Shown here: piece after piece, positions 34,601 through 46,600 of the stretch
Numbering within the stretch: the first letter of the stretch is position 1
Layout of the letters: each line of letters opens with the position of its first letter
Assembly (NCBI GenBank): GCA_016801845.1
Contig: CM028927.1
Span: forward strand, 248,001 to 312,000
DNA from: Polydactylus sextarius
Lineage: Eukaryota; Chordata; Actinopteri; Polynemidae
Length of the DNA: 64,000 nucleotides
Direction: 5' to 3'
Position numbers and translations under genes: made by a program
Notes under the pieces: model-generated
Database searches by the model: none
What the model saw: the letters and a program-made list of their open reading frames with translations, nothing else
Told to the model about the DNA's origin: nothing

Positions 34601-37600
34601 AACAATACAGCGAGAATGTGAACATTCAGAATCTGATAAACTCTCACTACAACAGCTGAATGAAGGAAAAACTGAAACATCAGGTGGAATTTTGGAGTCA
34701 TGTAATTATGCAGTGGCACTAACGCCTCCACTTCACAACAACATTGGACACGTGATATATGGAAATGGATTAGATGAATGAGTAGATCAGTTGAGTAAAT
34801 CAACATTTGTTTGTTTATCTACAGAATTTACATTGATGTTACTGAACCAATTAGCACCAAACGTAGTGTTGATATTGTTAGAAACAATCAGATTTAAGGA
34901 GCAGGGTCAGGAGAAGGGACTGGATGAATATATAACAAGAAGTCTGGTAATGTGACTAAACGTATGAATGAGAGAGACAAGACGTCAAACTCTATCTACT
35001 GCACTTCCTCTAATCAACATCTAACTCAGCTGACACGTGACCTACAGGCTATCTGTCTATAGTTGAGGTTAACAGGTCATTACCATTGGCTGTTTTCTTC
35101 TGCTGGTCCTCCCATGTGACCTCTACACCAAAGCAGAAAAAAAAGGTGTTTAGTCAAACTCTTATACCTGTTTGGGTCACCGTCAACAAGTCAACAAGTC
35201 AACAAGTCAACAAGTCAAATCTCATCATTAACATACCTGGAAAACAAGTTAAAGTAAAGGTCCGGAGTAAGTTGAACCCAGGGTCTATTTCACTACGCAC
35301 ATGAGTTAAACACCCGCTGAAGAGCTATTTCACATTGATTGAAGGATTTTCAAGTTTAACCGTATTTTGTGCTTACAGCCAAATAGCTAACAATGAATGG
35401 GAGCCAAACATATCTAAATTGTCATTTTTTGTAACTACCAATAAAGCTCAAAATAGCACTTCACTTCTGCAGCAGCACGAATAGCATCCTTACACATAAA
35501 TGTACCAAGACAACTGGTGATGCAGGATGTTCTTGATGCTCAGATTTTTCATTTTCCTGAACAACCAGCTGATATGTCCATGAAGAGAGAGGCAAATGGT
35601 GAATCTGCGCATATGGAACACCCTTCATCTCCAGTTGTTTTCATAACAACTGGAGATTGGTCTTTATCTTATTTGTTTCCAATCTTGCAAAAAGAAGTGA
35701 AGTGCTATTTCGAGTTTCTTTAGTGGTTAAAAAATTATAATTTAGATACGTTTGGCTGACTGCCCCACTTACTTTAGTTGTTAGCTATTTATCTGTGAGC
35801 ACAAATTATGGTCAAACTCAAAAATCCTTTGACCATTGTAAAATAGCTCTTAATGGGGTGTTTGACTCGGGGTGTTCGAATGGGGGGGTTCAAATTACTC
35901 TGGACCATCACTTTAATGAGTGGGTTACCTCAACATACATACATACACCTAAGACTGACTTACCTTTTCTGCTCCCTCCAGGTGTTGCTGAGCGTCTGTC
36001 TGGCTCTGACATCATCAGTTGTGACAGGTATGACATTAACATGATGTAATAAACACAAACACATGAATGAATGACAGCAGAGATCAGCTGATTGACTGAT
36101 TTGATTTACTGGCCTACGTTCACTTGACTGATGTACACACCTGGAGTCTGTATGGGGGGGGCTGGTGAGGGGGTAGGTGAGGGGGTGGGGGATGGTGTTG
36201 GAGCAGGCACAGTAGATGGAGCCTGTTCAAGAGATGGCTGTGAGATAGGCGGGGTTTGACTAGCTGTGGAAGTTGGGGTTGAGGCTGCAACAGATGCTGG
36301 TACAGAAGCTGATAAAGTTCCTGGAGCTGGGGGAAGAATTTTGATAGGATGTAGGTTTGGAACTGTTGTAGATGCAGGAGCGGGTGGAGCTACAGGTGCT
36401 GGTGGTGGTGCAGATGCAGAGGGTAGTGCAGAAGCAGGGGCATGTACAGGTGCAGATGCTGGTATGGGTGCATGTACAGGTACAGACAGCGGGTGATGTT
36501 GAGTGGGTCCAGGAGGAGGTGGGGCTTGGATTCGGATGAGAGGAGGTGGCTGATGATTGTCAAGGGGAGGAGTTTGTTTAAAGGTAGTGGGAGGGGTTAT
36601 AGCAGCAGTTGATGCTCCTGTGGCGCGTGTGGCCAAAACTGATGAAAAGAAAGTGAAAAATAAAAGATGATTAGGAAATGAAAACCGTTAGGTAGTGAGT
36701 GATTACAGCATCTGCAGCTAAACTATCATGGTTTAACTACTGCAACATCAAATCCTCCAGAAGAGACCCTGCAGCTGGTGGGATCAGAGGGTGGTAGTCC
36801 CATGTCATTCCTATAAGCTTTCCTCCTTGGTTTGTTGCTCACTTCCTTCCTGTCGGTGATAGTCCCTCACAGCTGTCTTTGTGTAGTTGTTGACTCTCTC
36901 TCACATCAGCGAAAAAACTTTTTTTTTTTAAGTTTATTTTGGGGTACCATTACTGTAGAGAGACTCAGGGAGGAGAGTGGGGGAAGGACACATTACTTCT
37001 CAGTGAGAAGTATGGTTCTCACACACCAATGAGTTTGTTTGGATTAAAGCGCTTAAAGTCACCTACTTCCTCTGAAACTTCACACTAAGCACTAACTTTT
37101 TTACTTCTCAAGCTAACTAGCACTTCGCACCTATGGCCTCACACCTCTTTCTAACTAGCACTCCCTCTCCTCTTTCTCCCCCTCCCTCTCTCTCTCTCCT
37201 GTGCGGTGTGTCAGATGTTTAGTTATTCCTCTGCCTCCTTTACTAATAACGGTACTTGTATAAAGTGTAGTTTGTTACGCTGCTATGGAGGCAAGGTTTA
37301 GCGAGTTAGAGGCACGGTTCCGCACCATAGAAGCTAGGACTTATGCTAGCGTAGTTAGCCAGTCACCGGTAGCCGGAGCGGGCCGACCTAGCGTAGCACC
37401 TCCAGCTCCCGAGCAGCCGGGAAACCAGGGCAGCTGGGTGACCGTCCGCAACAAGAAGCGTAGCCCCAAACCAAAGCCCCAGGTTCACCACCAGCCCCTT
37501 CACGTTTCTAATAAATTTTCCCCACTCAGCGACACACCCGCTGAGAAACCAACTCTGGTCATTGGCAGCTCCATTTTGAGAAACGTGAAGTTAGCGACCG

Positions 37601-40600
37601 AGGCGGCCACAGTCTGTATCCCAGGGGCCAGAGCGGGCGACGTTGAATCCTATTTAAAACTGCTGGCTAAACGTAATCGTAGATATGGTAAGATTGTTAT
37701 CCACGTCTGCGGTAATGACACCCGCTACGCCAGTCGGAGGTCACGAAAATTAACGTCGAGTCGGTGTGTACATACGCCAAAACAATGTCGGACTCCGTAA
37801 TTTTCTCTGGTCCCCTACCCAATGTGACCAGTGATGACATGTATAGCCGCATGTCATCATTTAACCGCTGGTTGTCGAGGTGGTGTCCAGCCAACGATGT
37901 GGGCTTTATAGATAACTGGCAAAGCTTTTGGGGAAAACCTGGTCTGATTAGGAGAGACGGCATCCACCCCACTTTGGATGGAGCAGCTCTCTTATCTAGA
38001 AATCTGACAGATTTTATTAGACCTAAAACCAGACAACCCAGAGTTGAGACCAGGAGGCAGAGTTGCAGTCTTACACGCTTCTCTGTGCTTCAGTTAGAGC
38101 CGTCACCCACTCATAGACGTATAGAAACTGTGTCTGCTCCCCAGCCACCCAAGTTTATTAAACCAAAAGAGGAGTAACTCATAGCAACCTAATTAAGATT
38201 AACACAACTAACACAGTAGAATCAAATCATAAGGTTATTAAATGTGGATTATTAAACATAAGATCACTTCCATCCAAATCTTTATTAGTGAATGATTTGA
38301 TAATTGATCATAATATTGACCTATTCTGTGTCACTGAAACTTGGCTGAAGCAGGAGGATTTTGTTAGTCTGAATGAATCAACTCCTCCAACCCATGTTAA
38401 TGCTCACATTCCTCGAGGCACAGGCCGAGGAGGAGGAGTTGCAGCCATTTTTAACTCTAATCTAATGATTAATCCTAAACCTAAGACTAGATATAACTCA
38501 TTTGAAAGTCTCACTCTTAGTCTCTCACATCCAAACTGGAAAATGCAAAAACCAGTTCTGGTAGTTACTGTGTATCGTCCACCTGGTCCTTATTCTGAAT
38601 TTATAGCTGAATTTTCACAGTTTTTATCTGAGATAGTTCTCAGTACAGATAAAGTTATTATAGTGGGTGATTTTAACATTCATGTAGATGTTGTCAACGA
38701 TAGCCTCAGTTCTGCGTTTAAAATACTGTTAGATTCAATTGGCTTTTCTCAGCACATAAACAAACCTACTCACTGTTTCAACCACACCCTTGACCTTGTT
38801 CTTACCTATGGTGTTGATGTTAACAATTTAATAATATTTCCTCATAATCCTCTTCTCTCTGACCATTTCTTAATAAGGTTTGAGTTCACTGTGTTAGATT
38901 ACACAACTTCTGAGAAGCAGTTTCACTACAGTAGGTGTCTGTCTGACGATGTTGTGGCTAAATTCAAAGAACAGTTATCTATCCGAGTGCCATATATGAA
39001 TACAGCAGAGGATGACTATCTTAAATTTACTGCTGCTCAGGTTGATCATGGTTTTGACAGTGTTGCATCTTGCCTACGTTCAACACTTGATGCTGTTGCC
39101 CCACTGAGAAAGAAGGTAGTGAATCAGAGGAGGAGAGTTCCTTGGTTTAACTCACAAACACAGGCTTTAAAGCAACAGTCACGGATTCTAGAGAGGAAGT
39201 GGCGTTCAACCAAACAAGAAGAATTTTATGTAGCCTGGAGAAATAGTTTCATAGAATATAAGAGAGCCCTCAGAAAAGCCAGAGCCTCTTACTATTCTTC
39301 TTTAATTGAAGAAAACAAGAACAACCCCAGGTTCCTTTTCAGTACTGTAGCCAGGCTGACAGAAAGTCATAGCTCTGTGGAGCCGTCTATTCCAGTAAAT
39401 CTCAGCAGCAATGACTTTATGAACTTTTTACAAATAAAATTATTGTCATCAGAGATAAAATTAGTTACCTCCTTCCCACTTCTGGCACTGATATTTCACC
39501 CAGTGCAGTAGACTTGGAATCAGCATTAACAGCTGACTTTTATCTGGACAGTTTTTCTCCCATAGATCTCTCTGAACTGACTACAACCATTTCTTCTTCC
39601 AGACCAACGACTTGTCTCTTAGACCCTGTTCCAACCAGGCTGTTTAAAGACGTCCTACCTTCAGTTGATATGTCCATCTTGCATCTGATAAATCTATCTT
39701 TAGTAAAAGGCTACGTACCACAGGCTTTTAAAGCTGCAGTAATAAAACCATTACTTAAAAACCTACTCTGGACCCAGGTGATCTAGCTAATTATAGACCT
39801 ATATCAAATCTCCCTTTTATGTCCAAAATCCTGGAGAAAGTTGTTGCTGCTCAACTATGTGATTACTTACATGAGAATAGTCTTTATGAGGATTTCCAGT
39901 CAGGGTTTAGAGCTCATCATAGCACAGAAAAACAGCATTAGTGAAAGTTACCAATGACCTTCTTATGGCCTCTGACAATGGACTTGTCTCTATTCTTGTC
40001 TTGCTGGATCTTAGTGCTGCGTTTGACACAATTGATCATAACATCCTATTACATAGACTAGAACATGTTGTTGGGATTAGAGGCACTGCGCTTTCTTGGT
40101 TTAAATCGTATCTATCAGATAGATTCCAGTTTGTTCATGTACACAATGAGTCTTCCACATGTACTGCAGTTAGTCATGGAGTTCCACAGGGTTCTGTGTT
40201 AGGACCAATCCTCTTTATCTTGTACATGCTTCCCTTAGGAAACATCATCAGGAAGCACAATATAAACTTCCATTGTTATGCAGATGATACCCAGCTGTAC
40301 TTATCTATGAAACCAGATGAAACTAACCAGGTCATCAAACTTCAGGACTGTCTTAAAGACATAAAGACCTGGATGACTCAGAATTTCTTACTTTTAAACT
40401 CAGACAAAACCGAAGTCATCATACTTGGCTCTGAACATCTAAGAACATCATTTTCAGATCACATAGCTAATCTGGATGGCATCACTTTGGCCTCCAGTTC
40501 TACTGTGAGGAATCTTGGAGTAATCTTTGATCAGGACATATCCTTTGTATCTCATATTAGACAAGTCTCTAGAACAGCTTTTTTCCACCTACGTAATATT

Positions 40601-43600
40601 GCAAAAATCAGAGGCATCCTGTCTAGAAAGGATGCTGAAAAGTTAATTCATGCATTTGTTACTTCTAGACTGGACTACTGTAACTCTCTACTATCAGGGT
40701 GTTCCAGTAACTCCATCAAAACCCTTCAGCTAATCCAGAATGCTGCAGCACGGGTATTGACAGGAAGTAGGACCAGAGATCATATTTCTCCAGTATTGGC
40801 TGCTCTTCATTGGCTTCCGGTAAAATCTAGAATAGAATTCAAAATCCTCCTGCTTGCCTATAAAACCCTTAATGATCAGGCTCCATCATATCTTAAGGAA
40901 CTCATAGTTCCTTATTATCCTAATAGATCACTTCGATCACAAACTGCTGGTTTACTTGTGGTTCCTAGAGTCTCTAAGACCAGAATGGGAGGTAGAGCCT
41001 TCAGTTATCAGGCTCCTCTCTTATGGAACCAGCTCCCAGTTTGGGTCCGGGAGGCAGACACCGTTTCTACCTTTAAGGTTAGACTAAAACTTTCCTTTAT
41101 GATAAAGCCTATAGTTAAGTATGGTCCAGGCAGGACACGGGCCTGCCTGAACCATCCTTTAGTTAAGCTGCTATAGGATTAGACTGCTGGGGACTCTGAC
41201 AATACACTGCTCCTCTCTGTCCCTCACTCCTCACGTCTCTTTCTCTCCCTCACACTTCATGTCCTGATATTTATATTTAAATATTACATATTTTTAACAT
41301 CATCTGCTCTCTCTCTACAGTTGTGTCTCCCCCTACCCCTTTCTCTTTTACAGGAAGTTTTGACTCCAGAGCTGTTGGACTCCAATTCTTTGACGACATC
41401 ATCACTTTCATCTTCATCATTATTATTATTATTATTATTGTAATATTAATTGTAATGATAATTTTACTTTAACAACTACTTGTAACCATCTACTCTCTAC
41501 TGTCTCTTTCTGGTCTCCCACTTTTCTTCCTCCCCCCCTCCCCGTCCTCCTCCCTCTTTTCCTCTGTCTCTTCTCTTTTCCCTGTTTTCATTTCACTCCA
41601 ACCGGTCGAGGCAGATGACCGTCCACTCTGAGTCTGGTTCTGCTGGAGGTTTCTTCCTGTTAAAAGGGAGTTTTTCTCTCCATTGTTGCCAAGCGCTTGC
41701 TCATTGTGGAAATGTTGGGTTTCTCTAAATGTAAAATAAAATAAATTGCCTTGAGATAAATGTTTTTTTGAGTTTTATTTTTGACTTGACCTGGTCAGCT
41801 ATTTTTTCATTAAAACTAAATCTATTTCCCAGCCTGCTGAGTGTATTGAATGCCGAATAGTGTCCACGACCCAGTGTGACAGCCTGGATTTCAACCACAG
41901 CCTTCCCACATGCCCAGAGTCATAGCACACAAAGAGTTGGTCAGACCTCCGGACAGCCTGAGTATGCTGGATGTATGCCGTTAAGGCCCTGACCGGAAAC
42001 AGAGCAGTGTCCTCAACCACCTCACCAGCACTAGAGGAGGAGAGGGACCTAAGCTCGGCTGACTGAGACAGGTGGAATTCAATGAGGACCTTAGGCAGGA
42101 AGGCTAGGTTGGGGTGGAGAACCACACTCAAGCCATCTGGGGAAAAGTGACAGCAGTCACCATGCACCGACAGGGCATGGAGTTCACTGACCCTTCTAGC
42201 CGAAGTGGAAAGCCACTTCAAGTCCGCATCCTCAAGAGGTTCATAGGGGGAGTGCTGAAGGGACAACATCCAAGTAGGTGGGAACTGCAGGATCAGCAGT
42301 ACGCACTGTTGCTGAACCCCCTGAAGAAACTGCGAAACAAGGGCACAGTCCTCCACACTCAGAGCAAATTCACGGACACGCACTGCCTTGATTGCTGCCA
42401 CCAATCCTTGCAGTGTTATTGCGGCCTTCTGTGCCTCCAGCTGGGACTGCAAAACTGCAGGATATCCTGCACCAAAGCTAAGTATGGGTCCACCTGGTGA
42501 GATGCACACCAGGTGGTAAACACTTGCCAACAGTAGGAATAAACCCTCGTGGATGGAGCTCGGGCATGCTGAATTGTTGCTACCACAGCCTCTGGCAATC
42601 CTAAGGCCAGAAGCGTCTCCCTCTCAGGGGCCAAGCCACCAGCCTGAGCCCCTCTGGAAAGGGGTGGAATAGGGCTTTGTTTGCCTGGGAGAGCAGGTCC
42701 CTTTGGTGTAGGAGCTCCCATGGCAACCCGTCCAGCAGAGCTGTAATCACTGAAAACCACAGCATGTGGGGCCACAGAGGAGCCATCAATACAAGCTGCG
42801 CCCGTTTCACCAGAACTCTATGGAGAAGAGGCTGGAGAAGAGTAAAGGGAGAGAAGGCATAAAGCAGAACCTGGGGTCCTGAATGAGCCAGAGCATCCCA
42901 GCCCAAGTGGGGATTGCTGATCTTCAGGGAGAACAAGAAGGGGCAATGGGTCAACTTCCTGGACACAACCAGGTCGACCTCTGCCCTGCCTAACTGGCAC
43001 CATATCTCAGAGACCACCTGAGGGTGGAGTCTCCACTCCCCTGGCTGGGGTCCTCCCCTCGACATGATGTCCGCCGTTAAGTTCAGTGCCCCTGGCACAT
43101 GCACGGCTTTAAGCGAGAGGAAGAGTGGGTGAGCACACTGTGGCCGTCACTGTGCTGTCGGTAGGGTGATGATGTGATGACCCCTCACCCATGGCAGGAA
43201 CCGCTGCAGAGCAAGAACTGCCCTCAGGATGTTTATGTGCTGACAGCCACCGGCCGGTCCAGACCCGTGATTCTGTAGCCTTCATGTATGACGCCCCACC
43301 CTGAAGTGGGCTGCGTCTGTGTACACCAGCTAGCAATAGATCACTGGACCCAGGTCCCAGCCCACTTGGATGTTCACCGGGACTGTCCACCACTGCAGAG
43401 CCCTGTGAAGCCTCCGAGAGACCACCACCTTGGTCTTGTGGGACCTCTGAGGGCACAACCCCAAGCCCAGCCGACATCTCTGCACAGATAGCAGGTGCAA
43501 GAGGGTCTACCTGCACCATGGCTGCCTTGAAGCTACATGAGTGTCCCCAGTTGACCAGAGCACGCAGCTGGAAAAGGGCGAGGCAAGTCCTGAAAGCCTG

Positions 43601-46600
43601 CTGCCTCTCCAGGGTCAAAGCTACCGTGAGTCCAAGACCATCCCCAGGTCATCACCTGGGAAGGCTCAAGCCTGCTCTTCCTGTAATTCACATGCAGACC
43701 GAGGCCCTGAATGTGATCCAACAGCAAGACTACATAGTGACAGCACTGCTCCTCCAAGACTGCACAGTCCAGCCAGTCGTTGAGGTAGTTGAGGATCCTG
43801 ATCTCCCCCTGCCTCGAGGGAGAGGGCTGCATCTATACATCAGGTAAAACCCTGCATCACTTAGGTTGATGCGGGGCGTGCCCTTGTATCCTCCTCAAAC
43901 CTAGAGGATGAGGCCTTAGGGTTCTCAGGGAGGGCAACGCCCAGAGCCCTGGAAGCCCTGTTAATCACCTCCTCAAACCAGTGGGCTAGCTTGTTACTTT
44001 GCCCACTGTTTGCTGCGCACAAGAGAGGTTGTCATCATTGGAGGAAAAGATGGTTTCGAGATCCACATCCATCCCAACCTCGTCTTCCCCCCTGCCTAGC
44101 CCTGAAAACCAGGGGCAGGAAGGAGCTGAGTGGAGGCCAGACCACCATAGGCTGATAAGGAGGCAGTGGAGCCTGCCAGGCTCCTGAACACTCCCTCCTC
44201 CCCTCCAAGGCTGCAGCCATTCTCCTAATTTTCTGCTGAGGTCCTTCATAAACATTAGGGGGTGGATGGGAGAATGCTTGAACTGGGAGAGAGTGGAGAG
44301 ATGCTTGCTGCTGGCGCATCAGCCCGTGAGCCGTGAGCAATATGCCGGGGAGAACACTGTCAATTCCGGGATCCCGAGACCTCTGGCTCTTGCTTCCTCA
44401 GCCACTGCTCTCTTGAACTGGGAGAGATGCTCATGCCAGCGCATCAGCACGTGAGCTGCAAACAATATACCGGGGAGAAACCCCACCAAGGCCGGGCAGA
44501 GACCTCCGGGTCGACCGGACCGGGACAACCAGCGCTCAGTGTGGATCCCATCAAGCGCATTAGCTCACAAGCCACAGGCAATATGCCAGGAAGAGTGGGA
44601 GAGAAGCCCACCGCGCATCAGCCCGTGAGCCACAAGCAATATTCTGGGGAGAACTGGGGACAACCAGTGCTCGGTGTGGATCCCACTGAGCATGTTAGCT
44701 CACAAGCTGCAAGCAATACACCGGGAAGAACACACAGCCATCAAATAAAATGGACAGATACAGCAATCCAATCCAGGGAGGCTGCCAAAGACAGATGCCC
44801 CAACTTACACCAGGTAAGCGGATTAAATAGTATACCTTTATATAAATCACTTGTATGATGTTAATGCTTATATGCTCTCTCCTGTAGTTGTGTTCATCCC
44901 CAGCTCACTCTCTCCCTGTCCTCATTCTTCAGGTGTCTCTGACTGCAGAGCTATGGGATTTTTGATGAAAAGAAAGCTAAAATATTGACAGTTAGAAATG
45001 CTGTGATATGTTATTAAGACCAAGTGTGACCAAGGAAGCATGCCTAACAAGACAAGATGATAATGGGAGTCCTAGCTTATACAGGTGAAAGGGAGGGCAC
45101 TATGGAAAGCAATGTATATTGACTGTATATAGGGTTATTAATCATGTGATGCATTGTATTAGGATTAATTACCATATGAAGGAATATCATGTTTTTAAAC
45201 ATGTGTGTAGAATCCCATAAGGATATACCCAGAGTTGCAATGGACAGAGGATCCCAACAAGGCATATTGGCACACCATTAAAATTGCTATACTAAAGTGA
45301 GGCTACAGGATAATTTCTCCATTATTTTCAAGGCAAATGGGATGTTCTTTTATTAGAGGGCAGGGCACAGCAAGCTGTATATGGAAATAAGGAGTGGTAT
45401 ATAAAGATGTGTTGATCAGTGCAAAAATAAGTCTGATCTGAAAAAGGCTTGGGTTTATGTCCTGCTTGAAAGAATAAACTCTAGTGAATTGAACTTGACT
45501 TATTTTAATATGTTGAAGAAGATCAGTGTCACATCTGGCCCAGACTTCCTCTTGTTTTATTACCCCTTACAGGATCCAGATCCTAGACTATTATTATTGT
45601 GGTAGTAGTGATATCAATGTTTTTGGGGAACTATTCTAAAACCATTGACAAACATTCACATTGTATTGTGCTCAATTATCATTATCAATCATCTATAACT
45701 TGGTCAGGAATTGAGCCACCAACCCTCTGATTAGTGGATGACTTGAGCTACCCCCTGAGTCACAGCCACCCCCTTGTTGAAGGTTTGTCCCTTTTAAAAA
45801 AAATTTTTCCTCTCAACTGTCACCAAGTGCAACACACTGAAAACTGTTAAAATAATAATATAATATATATAGTGAAGGTTGACTGGTTATTATATTATAT
45901 ATAATATAATATAATAAATAATATTGTGCCTTTGACATATCAAGATAGAGATACAGAGAAACAGATGATGTCAACCTGGGAAAGACACCTGGACCATGCC
46001 TTAAGATAATCTCTGTTATGATTTGATGATATTAAAATAAATTTAACTTGACTACATCTCCCAGCATGCCTCAGGATCGCCTGCATCGCGATGTGACACA
46101 GTGACACCTCATACAATGTGACATCAGATCAGAACCACTGCTATAGATGTTAAAAATGTCTCCTTACAGCACTGTTCTACTTTTACACTGCATGAACTCA
46201 TTAAACTATCACATAAAGCACAGTACCTGTCTGTACGGTATCTGGAGATTCTCCTCCATCTGAAAGACATAACTCCTTGTTAGACCACCAGAAGCAGACA
46301 ATACACAGGTAAGGCCCATTTATGCTCTACTCAGGATATGTATACATAGACAGATGGAGCCTTTCATCCATCATTGCATGCATAATTTCAACTGATAGTG
46401 ACTGCAGTCGGATAGATGCAGTCGTGAACCCTTTCGAAGTTCTCCATTTGCTGGTGGGTGTCGTAAAGCAATTCAAGTATCGCTGATTGTTTATTTACTG
46501 GCCAGCCTTGTTCCTCCACACACAAAGAGCAATGGAGACCGAGAGAAGACATTTGTTGGAATTGGAACTGATCGAAATTAAACGACAAATCATTTTATTG

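Larger units (their letters stand above)
37040..41770 (+). mobile_element. Near-full-length L2-type (CR1-superfamily) LINE
   Basis: It has a pyrimidine-rich 5' region (37130-37205), ORF1, ORF2, a 0.6 kb 3' UTR with (ATT)n and CT tracts, and a tail near 41760. Only four frame breaks are visible (about 37730, 39470, 39780 and 39930), so it is a relatively young copy. Other L2 pieces in the window (8175-11235, 27455-28300 and 44831-45840) can be anchored to it. It lies in the large rims2 intron between 36638 and 46227, in the opposite orientation to the gene. Confidence 0.88.

Noticed and set aside
35184..35218. CAACAAGT tandem units considered as a CRISPR-like or regulatory array
   Set aside because: They are back-to-back 8-bp units without spacers in an animal intron: a simple tandem repeat.
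36266..36496. Gly/Ala-rich plus-strand open frame
   Set aside because: It is the complement of the Pro/Ala-rich rims2 exon; both strands stay open because of biased GC-rich codons. Phase and splice sites favour the minus strand.
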